From the NCBI GenBank assembly GCA_002479455.1, contig DLNB01000050.1, positions 23,294-44,069 on the forward strand: 20,776 bases of DNA, in the 5' to 3' direction. Below are positions 8,016-15,922 of this stretch, piece after piece. The position numbers and the translations under genes are program-made. The first letter of the stretch is position 1, and every line of letters starts with the position of its first letter. Below the pieces are notes generated by a model. The model searched no databases, was not told the DNA's origin, and was given only the letters and a program-made list of their open reading frames with translations. The stretch comes from Acetothermia bacterium UBA7521 (GTDB taxonomy: Bacteria > Bipolaricaulota > Bipolaricaulia > Bipolaricaulales > Bipolaricaulaceae).

Positions 8016-9395
8016 ATGTGGGATCTGCGGGAGGCAGCTGAGGCGCTGGAGGCGCGGCTGATCCGACCGACTGCCCCGCTCTCCGTATCCGGCGCCGCCT
8101 GCGACTCGCGACGGGTCCAACCCGGGGACCTGTTCGTCGCCCTCACCGGAAGCCGAGCCAACGGGCACGACTTCCTGAGCGAGGCGTTCGCCCGAGGAGC
8201 AGTGGGCGCGGTCGTATCCCGCGATCCGGGAACCGGAAGCAACCTCCTCCTCGTGTCCGATGTTCTCACTGCCCTTCGGGAGCTCGCCGCCTGGCGGCGA
8301 GCGACGATCGAGGCCCCGATCGTGGGCGTCACGGGCTCGTTCGGGAAGACGACGATGAAGGAACTCGTCGCCGCCGCGCTCTCCGCCCGGTACCGAACCT
8401 ACCGCGCCCCGGAGAACTACAACACGGAGATCGGCGTTCCCCTCGCTGTTCTCTCCATCCCAGACGACGTCGAGGCCGCGGTGTTCGAGCTGGGGATGAC
8501 CGCCCGTGGGGAGATCCGCGAGCTTGGCGATCTGCTGCAACCGTGGGCGGGGGTGATCACCTCGGTCGGGCCAGCCCACCTCGGGAGCTTGGGTTCGCTG
8601 GAGGCGATCGCGGATGCCAAATGGGAGCTTGCTGAGGCGCTCCCCGAAGAGGGAATCCTCGCCTTGGGCTGGGATTCCGCTGAACTTCGAGCGAGAGCAA
8701 ACCGGTGTTCAGGACTTTGTTTGAGGTTCGGAAGCACGGCCGATGCCGACTTCCACCCGCACAACGTGGCCATAGACAAACCGGAGGGCGTGGCGTTCGA
8801 TGCCGTGACGCCTGCGGGAAGGTTCCCTGTCCAGTTGAAGCTTCTTGGGGGACACGTTCCGGTGCTCGCCTGCGGGGCGATCGCCCTGGCGTGGGGAATG
8901 GGCGTCCCCGAGAAGAGTGCGGCCCAAGCTCTGGCCCACGTGGAGCCGGTTCCCCATCGGCTCCACCTCCGCCCGGCGCCGTTCGGGTGGCTGCTCGACG
9001 ACTGCTACAACGCAAACCCCCTCTCCGTGCACGCCGCGTTCCGCGCCCTGGTCGCGCTCAAGGTGCCCGTGGAGCAGCGGGTCGTGTTGTTGGGCGACAT
9101 GCTCGATCTGGGGCTCGACGAAGAACGGTTCCACACCCAGGCCATCCACGAGGCACGGGCGGAAGGCGTGGACGCCCTGTTCTGCTACGGTCCGCGGATC
9201 GCAGCGGCATTCCGGTTGTGGAACGGCCCTGGCGCAGCTGAGGCCGACGACCTGGACCGCCTCCTGGGCGAGGTGCGGCGCGCGATCTGGGCTGCCCCCA
9301 CCCTTCTTCTGGTCAAGGGCTCGCGGGGGATGGCACTCGAACGGGCGATCGACGTCCTCGTCAACAACAAGGCTTCTGCCGGTCCCACAGGCTGA
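8016..9395 (+). CDS. murF: UDP-N-acetylmuramoyl-tripeptide--D-alanyl-D-alanine ligase
   Basis: 459 residues, normal for MurF, a cytoplasmic ATP-dependent Mur ligase that adds D-Ala-D-Ala to the UDP-MurNAc-tripeptide. The N-terminal domain has the MurF-type DSRRVQPGDLFVALTGSRANGHDF. The ATP site is VTGSFGKTTMKE (Lys111). Further Mur-ligase signatures are PENYNTEIGVPLAVL, ELGMTARGEI, GPAHLGSLGSLEAIADAKWEL, and in the C-terminal domain DDCYNANPLSVHAA, LLGDMLDLG and VKGSRGMALE. The ATG at 8016 is preceded by GCAGGAG, which overlaps the upstream stop codon; the open frame further upstream is within the S55 gene. Other mur genes are absent, so it is not in a dcw cluster. Its last 35 bp overlap, tail to tail, the end of the convergent MFS gene. 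Confidence 0.95.
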   Translation: MWDLREAAEALEARLIRPTAPLSVSGAACDSRRVQPGDLFVALTGSRANGHDFLSEAFARGAVGAVVSRDPGTGSNLLLVSDVLTALRELAAWRRATIEAPIVGVTGSFGKTTMKELVAAALSARYRTYRAPENYNTEIGVPLAVLSIPDDVEAAVFELGMTARGEIRELGDLLQPWAGVITSVGPAHLGSLGSLEAIADAKWELAEALPEEGILALGWDSAELRARANRCSGLCLRFGSTADADFHPHNVAIDKPEGVAFDAVTPAGRFPVQLKLLGGHVPVLACGAIALAWGMGVPEKSAAQALAHVEPVPHRLHLRPAPFGWLLDDCYNANPLSVHAAFRALVALKVPVEQRVVLLGDMLDLGLDEERFHTQAIHEARAEGVDALFCYGPRIAAAFRLWNGPGAAEADDLDRLLGEVRRAIWAAPTLLLVKGSRGMALERAIDVLVNNKASAGPTG

Positions 9396-10581
9396 ACCCC
9401 AGCGCCGCGACCGCCCCGAGCCCGGCGATCACGCCCCACGTCCCGAGCGGCGAAGTGGGAAACGCGTCGAGGAGCACCCCTCCCACGAACGCCCCCAACG
9501 ACCAGCCCAGCGTCTCGGCAAGGCCGAACACCCCCAGGTAGCGCCCGCGGCGCCCCGTCCCGGCGAGGTCGGCCGCCACCGCCAGCGTGTGCGGGGCGAA
9601 GACCATCTCTCCGCACGTGACGATCACCATCGCCCCGAGGAGCACTGGGTACGCCGCAGACAGACCGAACGCGAGGTACCCCGCTCCGTACAGAGCGCTT
9701 CCCAGAGCGAGCAGCCGGTGGCGCGGGAACCGGGTCAGAGCGCGCGCCAGCGGGTACTGGAACACCACGACGAGGAGCCCGTTCAGCGTGAGCAGCCCCC
9801 CGAACTGGGCCTCCGAAAACCCCAGGCGATCCACCGTGAACACAGACAGGGTCGACACCAGCTGACCCGCCACCACGAACACGAGGAGCGCGATGCCCAC
9901 GAACGCAACAAACCGGCGATCCGACACAACGTCCCGAAACCTGCCCGCGGAGCGGTCCGCCTCGGCAGGACGGACCACCTCCCGGGCGTGGCGAGCCAGC
10001 AGCCCGAACGCCAGCGAGGTGAGAACCGCTGTCGCCGTGAACAGAGTCCAGTACGGCAGGATCGAGGCCATGTACCCGCCCAGCGCCGGCCCCGCCGCCC
10101 AACCCACGTTGCCCCCGACTCGGAGGAGCCCGTACGCCTCCATCCGCCGGCCCTGTCCCGCGACGTCGGCCACCAGCGCGGTGATCGCGCTCATCGCCAG
10201 CGCACCCGAGATCCGCACCGCGAGGTAGACGAGGACGATCGCCCACACCGGCCCATCCACCGCAACAAGAGCCGCCAGTCCGAGAAACAGGCCGATCCGC
10301 CCCCCGACGGCGCCGAGCGCGGTCAGACGCCGGCCGATGCGGTCCGCCAGTTCGCCGCCCCAGATCCTGGCGAAAGAGCTGACCACGCCGTTGGCCAACG
10401 CGATCGCCCCGACAACCGTCATCGCTAGGCCGCGGTCCCGGTAGAGGTAGAGCGACAGGAACGGAAGCGCAATCGCGAACCCGGCCGACGTGATGAGCTG
10501 GCTGACCACGAGGACCCACAGCGTGCGATCCACCCGCGCGAGCTCGGCGCGCAAGCGTCCCAAGCCGGACGACGGATTCAC
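9361..10581 (-). CDS. MFS transporter, probable drug/proton antiporter type
   Basis: 406 residues from a GTG at 10581 that overlaps the upstream DUF554 stop as GTGA; a GTG at 10599 would add six residues. The protein is strongly hydrophobic, with a pattern of about 12 membrane helices. The MFS motif A is between helices 2 and 3 (GGELADRIGRRLTALGA). A helix-4 arginine patch (VRISGALAMSAITALVADV) and a motif-C-like segment (LRVGGNVGWAAGPALGGYM) match the 12-helix multidrug efflux group (MdtH/YceL type). A weaker motif-A repeat (ARALTRFPRHRLLALG) starts the second half. The substrate cannot be read from the sequence. The gene has no own ribosome binding site and probably depends on coupling to DUF554. 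Its stop lies inside the end of murF on the other strand. Confidence 0.88.
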   Translation of the reverse strand: MNPSSGLGRLRAELARVDRTLWVLVVSQLITSAGFAIALPFLSLYLYRDRGLAMTVVGAIALANGVVSSFARIWGGELADRIGRRLTALGAVGGRIGLFLGLAALVAVDGPVWAIVLVYLAVRISGALAMSAITALVADVAGQGRRMEAYGLLRVGGNVGWAAGPALGGYMASILPYWTLFTATAVLTSLAFGLLARHAREVVRPAEADRSAGRFRDVVSDRRFVAFVGIALLVFVVAGQLVSTLSVFTVDRLGFSEAQFGGLLTLNGLLVVVFQYPLARALTRFPRHRLLALGSALYGAGYLAFGLSAAYPVLLGAMVIVTCGEMVFAPHTLAVAADLAGTGRRGRYLGVFGLAETLGWSLGAFVGGVLLDAFPTSPLGTWGVIAGLGAVAALGFSLWDRQKPCC

Positions 10582-11270
10582 ACGAGGGAGAGGAGCCACA
10601 CGAACAGCGGCGCCAGCGCGAGGGCCGGCAAGAGGTCCGCCGCCTTCAGATCGCGCAACCGGAGAAGCGAGATCCCCAGCGCGAGGACCACCGCCCCACC
10701 GGCCGCCGAGAGTTCAACCGCCATCGGCGCGTCGGCTGAGAACCCGGCGAGGCGCGACGAGAGGAGGATCGCCCCCCACGTCACACCGCCTTGGTAGACA
10801 AGGATCACGACGAGCGACAGGAGAACCCCCGGGCCCAGCGCGGCAGCGAGCGTGAGGGCGGAGATCCCATCCAAGACCGACTTCGCCGCGAGAAGCGACC
10901 AGTCCCCGTACAGGCCATCCTGAATCGCCCCCAGAAGCGCCATCGGCCCGACGCAGAACAGGAGACTCGCCGCCAGGAACCCCTCCGCCAGCGGTCGCCC
11001 GCGGAACAGCCCCTCCACGCGCCGCGTGCCCCGCTCGAGGCGCTCCCCGAGGCGCAGCGCCGCGCCGACCGCCCCGCCGAGGATCACCGACAGCATGAGG
11101 ACCAGAACGTCCCCTGTGCCCAGCGCCAGCCGCAGCCCGAGGACCACCGTGGCCAGCCCCACCCCCACCGTCGCCCCGTCCCGGACCCGGGACGGGACGC
11201 GGGCCCCGAGCGCCCAGCCGACGAGCCCGCCCGCGAGCACCGTCCCCATGTTGACCCACGTCCCGATCAT
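10578..11270 (-). CDS. DUF554 (YdfK-like) integral membrane protein
   Basis: 230 residues. The N-terminus MIGTWVNMGTVLAGGLVGW is characteristic of the DUF554/YdfK family, which begins with a Gly-rich first membrane helix. Later family-like segments are LSVILGGAVGAALRLGERLE, EGFLAASLLFCVGPMALLGAIQDGL, LLAAKSVLDGISALTLAAALG and a final set of Leu/Ala-rich helices. About seven membrane segments are expected, and the family function is unknown. The start ATG at 11270 has no clear Shine-Dalgarno. The stop overlaps the MFS start by 4 nt, so the two form a small operon. Confidence 0.9.
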   Translation of the reverse strand: MIGTWVNMGTVLAGGLVGWALGARVPSRVRDGATVGVGLATVVLGLRLALGTGDVLVLMLSVILGGAVGAALRLGERLERGTRRVEGLFRGRPLAEGFLAASLLFCVGPMALLGAIQDGLYGDWSLLAAKSVLDGISALTLAAALGPGVLLSLVVILVYQGGVTWGAILLSSRLAGFSADAPMAVELSAAGGAVVLALGISLLRLRDLKAADLLPALALAPLFVWLLSLV

Positions 11271-11428
11271 GCCGGCGAATGGTAGCCCCGCGGCGAGCTG
11301 CCGGCAGCCGGAGGCGCCGGAAGAGGCGGCCCCCCTCGATCAGCGACATCTCGGGCATCCCGTCCTTCCTGTACGGGTTTCGCGAGCCCAAGGGCGCCGC
11401 GGCAACGCGGCCGGAGACCGCAGGCGAG
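11271..11428. other. Divergent intergenic region between DUF554 and the cas leader
   Basis: No confirmed gene. On the minus strand AGGAAGGA (11363-11370) sits 4 nt before an ATG at 11358, whose frame (MPEMSLIEGGRLFRRLRL...) has GC-rich third positions for about 30 codons. It then runs out of phase through DUF554. This could be a decayed or frameshifted small gene, or the RBS of an unrecognised leader peptide. I do not call it as a gene. Confidence 0.3.
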
Positions 11429-11458
11429 TTGTGTGGCTTCAGGCTGTCCGGCTACAAT
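11429..11458 (+). promoter_or_regulatory. Candidate promoter for the cas operon and its leader
   Basis: TTGTGT (11429-11434), 18 bp, TACAAT (11453-11458). The -10 element matches five of six consensus positions and the -35 is weaker. It points toward cas3 and is the best promoter candidate in the 470-bp gap. The transcript would have a leader of about 280 nt. Confidence 0.45.
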
Positions 11459-11486
11459 GCGTTAGCTTCGGGGGAGGAACCGGATG

Positions 11487-11509
11487 CTCAGCTCCACGGT
11501 GGAACTGAG
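11487..11509 (+). repeat. 11-bp inverted repeat abutting an ATG
   Basis: CTCAGCTCCAC and GTGGAACTGAG are arms of a near-perfect dyad (one mismatch, one central base). The right arm contains the purine-rich stretch that would act as ribosome binding site for the ATG at 11510. It could be an operator just downstream of the promoter at 11429-11458 or an RNA hairpin that blocks translation. Confidence 0.55.
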
Positions 11510-11640
11510 ATGACACGGCTCGAAGCCCTGCGCCCTGGCGCGACCGTTCGCGGTTTGCTGCCGGACGCTCCAGCCGCGGTTCTGAGTGTCCAGGGGAGGT
11601 GCGGTAGCCCTGTGAGAGGCGGCGCGGTATGGTTGGTGTG
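11510..11640 (+). pseudogene. Possible decayed N-terminus of a SNF2/DEAD-type helicase gene
   Basis: From ATG 11510 the frame reads MTRLEALRPGATVRGLLPD, then APAAVLSVQ. This resembles the opening of SNF2-type helicases found in defence islands (pattern L-x-x-L-x-P-G-x-x-V-x-G-L-x-P-x-x-x-x-x-V-x-x-V). After VLSVQ the similarity stops in this frame; a +1 shift gives RGGAVAL and then a stop, consistent with a frameshift. No helicase core follows before cas3. The frame stays open to 11788 but without family character. The alternative is chance similarity in a cas leader; the call rests on memory of the family and is weak. Confidence 0.35.
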
Positions 11641-11708
11641 GAGATGGGGGTGTCCAGAATCGATCGCAGGAGCATTGTCCTCCCCGGCCGCGCGGGTTGA
11701 AAGCAAAG

Positions 11709-11726
11709 CAGATGGTCAGGCATCTG
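11709..11726 (+). repeat. Inverted repeat 16 bp upstream of cas3
   Basis: CAGATG-gtcagg-CATCTG is a perfect 6-bp dyad with a 6-bp spacer ending shortly before the cas3 ATG at 11742. It is placed like an operator or a translation-modulating hairpin. No clear Shine-Dalgarno precedes cas3. Confidence 0.5.
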
Positions 11727-11741
11727 TGAACCCGAGATACC

Positions 11742-14360
11742 ATGGTGACCGAGCGCGACTGCATCTTCTGGGGCAAAGTACTCGCTGACCGCAGCAGATG
11801 TTTGCCACTCAGCGCCCACTGCCTTGATGTAGGACTTGTGTTCCGGGCGCTCTGTCGGCTGGATGGTGTAGAACGTGCACTCCGCAAGGCAGCAGGTAGC
11901 CCTCTCACTGAGGAGCAGCTCGACCGGATGGCCGTACTGGCAATGCTGCATGACATCGGCAAAGCCAATCTCGGATTTCAGCGTCAGGTCTTCGATTCTC
12001 GATCCGGGAAGGTCGGCCACATAAGAGAGCTGGCACCCCTGCTTGATCCCGATGGACTGGACCATGAGCTGCACCGATCCCTCCTGGCTTCCTTACCATC
12101 CGACTTCCCCAGCTGGTTCACCGACGGAGAGTCTGCCTACAGCTACCTGCTGGCGGTCATCTCCCACCACGGGGTGCCTGCGAGTTTCCGTGGTCAGAAG
12201 GTCGGGAACTACTGGTTGGCGCGGGAGCAATGGTGGCGCCGGCAGGGCCAGCATGACCCGATGGCAGCTGTGGCAGAGATAGCAGGTTGGGCCAGGAGTG
12301 CGTTCCCCGAGGCCTTTGAGACGACCGTGCCTCCTCTTCCGAGCGAGCCGCGACTCCATCACCGACTGGCTGGCCTGGTGATGCTGGCCGACTGGCTGGG
12401 CTCCAATGAGAACTGGTTCCCGATTGAGCGGGTGGCTCTTTCGGACCGTCTACGCCACGATAGAGAGAGCATACCACTGCTTCTCCGATCAGTGGGCCTT
12501 GACGTAGAAAACCTGCGCCCCAAGCTCGCAGAGGGGTTGGAAACCTTTGAGTCCAGGTTCGACATCTCGAACCCATGGCCGATGCAGGCAGCCGTTGATG
12601 CCCTCGACCCCTATGATGACAGCACGCAGCTGGTCATCGTTGAATCCGAGACTGGCTCTGGGAAGACCGAGGCCGCTCTCAACTGGTTCTTCAAGATCTT
12701 CGCAGCCGGTAAGGCCGACAGCCTTTACTTCGCCCTGCCCACCAGAGTAGCAGCCCGTGAGATCTACGGGCGAGTGAACGAGACCGTGAATCGGTGGTTC
12801 CCGGACCCGAAGCTGCGGCCGGTGACGGTGCGTGCGGTGCCTGGATACCCGGCTGTTGATGGTGTTGGGATTGAGAAGACCACTCCTGAGGACGATAACC
12901 GCTGGCAGGACGACGAAGGCCTGCGCCGCCGTGAGCGCCAGTGGGCAGCCGAACGACCCAAGCGCTTTCTGGCAGCCGCGGTGGCCGTGGGCACAATCGA
13001 TCAGGCGCTCCTCTCAGCAGTGCAGACGGCGCACGCCCACCTCAGGTCCGTCTGTCTTGACCGCAGCCTCCTGGTAGTGGATGAGGTGCATGCCTCAGAT
13101 GTCTACATGTCGAGGATTCTTCGCGCTCTCCTGGCACACCATGTGGGCGTGGGAGGGCGTGCCATGCTGCTGTCAGCAACGCTGGGAGCGCGCGCTCGAC
13201 ACGCTTTCGCAGCTACGGTTGGGGTTCAGCACTTCCTTCCGAGCATCAAGGATGCTGAGGCAGCGCCGTACCCCTCCTTCACGCTGGCAGATGGAACGCC
13301 CCGCCCCGTGGCGCGCAGTGGCGAGAAGCCGAAGGACGTGCGCTTTGAGCTGCTCCCGCTGGCACTAGATCCATCGCACGTGGTCAGTGCGATCGCCGAA
13401 TACCTCGATGCTGGGGCTCGTGTGCTGGTGATCATGAACACGGTTGCCCGGGCCAACGCCTTGCTGCGTGCCGCAGAGACGCACTCAGGCGTAGACCCGT
13501 CATGGCTGTTCGCCTGCCGGGGAGTCATCTGCCCTCACCATGGCCGCTTCGCTCCGGCAGATCGCACCGTCCTGGATGAAGCGGTGAGCCAGCGGCTCGG
13601 GAAGGAGTCCTCTCCAGGCCCGCTCCTTCTGGTCGGCACGCAGACGCTCGAGCAGAGCCTGGATATCGACGCGGATCTTCTTGTCTCTGATCTGGCAGCG
13701 GCAGATGTGCTGCTGCAGCGTGTCGGGCGATTGCACCGCCACTCGAGAACCCGTCCATTGGGCTGTGAAACTGCTCGCTGTGTGGTGCTTGTACCGGAGA
13801 GAAGCCTCGACTTGATCCTTGACGCGCGGGGCGATGTCCAAAGCGTGTACAAGAAACTCGGGTACGGAAGTGTCTACGAAGACGTACGCACCTTGGAACT
13901 CACACGACGCGTGCTTGCGGAGACTCCTGAAGTGCAACTGCCAAGGGACAATCGCCGCTTGGTGGAGGCTGTCACGCATCCGGAGAGCCTTGCCTCACTC
14001 AATGGGGAGGTCTGGGCCAGACACGGGCAGAACATCGAAGGGGTAGAGCTTGCCAGAGGGGTTGCAGCCCACCAGGTTACAGCTGATTTCGACCGCTATT
14101 TCCAGAACTTGGAGTTCAACGATGCGGGGCAGCGGGTGACCACGCGTCTCGGGGTCGACAGTCTGCAGCTGCCGCTCAACCGTTCTTTCAGGAGCCCGTT
14201 CGGCGAGGAGATCAGAGAACTCGTGATCCCCGGCCACCTCAAGCCCGGACAGACTGTCGAACGGGTTGACGTTGAGGACGAAGCCGGCGGAGTCGTCTCT
14301 CTCAGCTGTGGCGATCGCCGATTCTGCTACAGCCGCTTTGGACTGGAGGTGGAAGCGTGA
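11742..14360 (+). CDS. cas3: CRISPR-associated helicase-nuclease Cas3, type I-E
   Basis: 872 residues with HD nuclease and SF2 helicase in one chain, the standard I-E form. It is recruited by Cascade to an R-loop and then unwinds and degrades target DNA. HD-domain residues visible are His26 (LSAHCLDVG), the His70-Asp71 pair in MLHDIGKANLGF, and a further HHG motif (ISHHGVPASF). Helicase motifs are Walker A ETGSGKTEA (Lys308), motif Ia PTRVAAREIYGR, motif II DEVH (447-450), motif III LLSATLG (478-480), and motif VI VLLQRVGRLHRH. The C-terminal part (about 740-872) fits the accessory domain. No catalytic residue looks missing. The ATG at 11742 has a poor ribosome binding site and lies behind a dyad. 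The stop overlaps the cas8e GTG (GTGA). Confidence 0.96.
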   Translation: MVTERDCIFWGKVLADRSRCLPLSAHCLDVGLVFRALCRLDGVERALRKAAGSPLTEEQLDRMAVLAMLHDIGKANLGFQRQVFDSRSGKVGHIRELAPLLDPDGLDHELHRSLLASLPSDFPSWFTDGESAYSYLLAVISHHGVPASFRGQKVGNYWLAREQWWRRQGQHDPMAAVAEIAGWARSAFPEAFETTVPPLPSEPRLHHRLAGLVMLADWLGSNENWFPIERVALSDRLRHDRESIPLLLRSVGLDVENLRPKLAEGLETFESRFDISNPWPMQAAVDALDPYDDSTQLVIVESETGSGKTEAALNWFFKIFAAGKADSLYFALPTRVAAREIYGRVNETVNRWFPDPKLRPVTVRAVPGYPAVDGVGIEKTTPEDDNRWQDDEGLRRRERQWAAERPKRFLAAAVAVGTIDQALLSAVQTAHAHLRSVCLDRSLLVVDEVHASDVYMSRILRALLAHHVGVGGRAMLLSATLGARARHAFAATVGVQHFLPSIKDAEAAPYPSFTLADGTPRPVARSGEKPKDVRFELLPLALDPSHVVSAIAEYLDAGARVLVIMNTVARANALLRAAETHSGVDPSWLFACRGVICPHHGRFAPADRTVLDEAVSQRLGKESSPGPLLLVGTQTLEQSLDIDADLLVSDLAAADVLLQRVGRLHRHSRTRPLGCETARCVVLVPERSLDLILDARGDVQSVYKKLGYGSVYEDVRTLELTRRVLAETPEVQLPRDNRRLVEAVTHPESLASLNGEVWARHGQNIEGVELARGVAAHQVTADFDRYFQNLEFNDAGQRVTTRLGVDSLQLPLNRSFRSPFGEEIRELVIPGHLKPGQTVERVDVEDEAGGVVSLSCGDRRFCYSRFGLEVEA

Positions 14361-15922
14361 ACCTGCTGACCGATCCTCTGTTCCGGATCCAGGCAGCTCA
14401 TGGTGTGGAGAGCGTGAGCTTGCCAGCCCTGATGGCCACACTCGGGCGCGACGGAGTCGAGCATCTAGTGGGCATCCAACGACATCAGGAAGATGCGTTT
14501 CATGTGTTCCTCTGCCAGCTTGCTACCGCGATCCTTGCCCGGGCGGGGCACATGGATCCTGTTCAGAGCGAGGATTACTGGCGTGAAGGTCTCCTCTCCC
14601 TGGCCGGAGATGCTGGAGACGATGCATGGAAGCTTGTTGTGGACGACCTCTCTCGCCCTGCCTTCATGCAGTCCCCGCTTCCCGAGGAAGACGCGAAGAA
14701 CCTCAAGCTGCGGGCCCACACTCCTGACGAACTGGACCTCCTTGCGACAGCTAAGAATCACGAAGTGAAGAAGGCTAGAGCGTTGCACCCCCATGCCGAT
14801 GAGTGGATCTATGCTCTGATGAGCGTTCAGACCATGAGCGGGTTCTTCGGGAGGGGCAATCCAGGCATCTCTCGTATGAACAGCGGGTTCGGAAACCGTT
14901 CGATTGTCGAGCTTGTTCGCCGCCACACCCCAGGATCCCGTTGGTGCGACGCTGTTCCACGTCTCCTTCAGCATCGACAGGAAGTCCTGGCTGGACCGTA
15001 CGGCTACGATCCCCACGGGCAGGTGCTTGTCTGGATCGAGAGCTGGGACGGTCGCTCTCAACTCCCTCTGTCCCGACTTGATCCCCTCTGCGTGGAGATC
15101 TGCCGACGTGTCAGACTTCGTGGACAGGCTTCTGTCAGCCATGCAGATGCCGTTCCCTCGGACTCCCCACGTATACACGCAAAGGAGCTCAACGGCGTGG
15201 TCGGGGATGCATGGCTCCCCATCGATCTAGGCAAGCCAGGTGATGGGAAACTTCACACAGAGAAGGCACTCACCATCTCCCCACAGGGGCTCACTCCGGA
15301 CACGCTTCGGCGCCTCGTTTTCGTCGACGGAGTGAAGCTCTCCCCCCTGCAGCGTCCCCTGCCCTCCTGGGACGGAGAAGCGTGGCTGACGATCAGCGTC
15401 CTCGTACGGGGACAGGGCACCACCGATGGTTTCCACGAGCAAAGCATCCGTATCCCTGCGGCAACCCAGCGCCGCCTTTTCGGCCCACCAGAGCAGCGCG
15501 AGCCCCTGGCAGCGTTGAGCAGGGCAGGCATCGACTACGCAGGCACAATGAGAAACAGGGTGCTCAGACCAGCGGTCTTCGCGTATCTTGAGGGCGCCCC
15601 AGACAGAATCATGTACGACCGAGACTCGGCACAGGCTTGGTGGGATCGGCTCGCAAGGCGCTTCGACAATCTATGGTCAGACGACTACTTCCCTTGGTTA
15701 TGGTCCGTTCCTGAGCCGTTTGACGAGCAGGACGTGCTCAACAGAGTCTGGGCTCTGAAGCTCCGCGACCATGCGCTGCGCGTGCTTAGGGAAGTGGAAC
15801 GGGCCATGCCCTCCCACGCAGGTCGCCGATACCGCTCTTCAGTTCTTGCCGAACGTGTGTTCTGGGGTTGCCTATACCGTAAGGACAACTTCCCATTTTT
15901 CAAGGAAGGAGGAAAGGAATGA
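14357..15922 (+). CDS. cas8e: Cascade large subunit Cas8e (Cse1/CasA)
   Basis: 521 residues. The start MNLLTDPLFRIQ is the family hallmark (NLLTDPW-x-P in E. coli). Typical later segments are HQEDAFHVFLCQLATAIL, FMQSPLPEE, and WIYALMSVQTMSGFFGRGNPG, followed by the C-terminal helical bundle (about 370-521). Cas8e recognises the PAM, opens the target duplex and recruits Cas3. The GTG start overlaps the cas3 stop by 4 nt, so translation is coupled. Length is close to the usual 500-550. The order cas3-cas8e-cse2-cas7e-cas5e-cas6e-cas1-cas2 and motif content make I-E certain. Confidence 0.95.
   Translation: MNLLTDPLFRIQAAHGVESVSLPALMATLGRDGVEHLVGIQRHQEDAFHVFLCQLATAILARAGHMDPVQSEDYWREGLLSLAGDAGDDAWKLVVDDLSRPAFMQSPLPEEDAKNLKLRAHTPDELDLLATAKNHEVKKARALHPHADEWIYALMSVQTMSGFFGRGNPGISRMNSGFGNRSIVELVRRHTPGSRWCDAVPRLLQHRQEVLAGPYGYDPHGQVLVWIESWDGRSQLPLSRLDPLCVEICRRVRLRGQASVSHADAVPSDSPRIHAKELNGVVGDAWLPIDLGKPGDGKLHTEKALTISPQGLTPDTLRRLVFVDGVKLSPLQRPLPSWDGEAWLTISVLVRGQGTTDGFHEQSIRIPAATQRRLFGPPEQREPLAALSRAGIDYAGTMRNRVLRPAVFAYLEGAPDRIMYDRDSAQAWWDRLARRFDNLWSDDYFPWLWSVPEPFDEQDVLNRVWALKLRDHALRVLREVERAMPSHAGRRYRSSVLAERVFWGCLYRKDNFPFFKEGGKE

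Noticed and set aside
11680..11702. CCGCGCGGGTTGAAAGC, reminiscent of the 3' end of I-B/I-C type repeats
   Set aside because: Single copy, imperfect hairpin, and the true array nearby has a different I-E repeat.
13500..13979. Minus-strand open frames inside the cas genes
   Set aside because: They lie fully inside cas coding regions, have no ribosome binding sites or motifs, and differ from the codon pattern of the cas genes.
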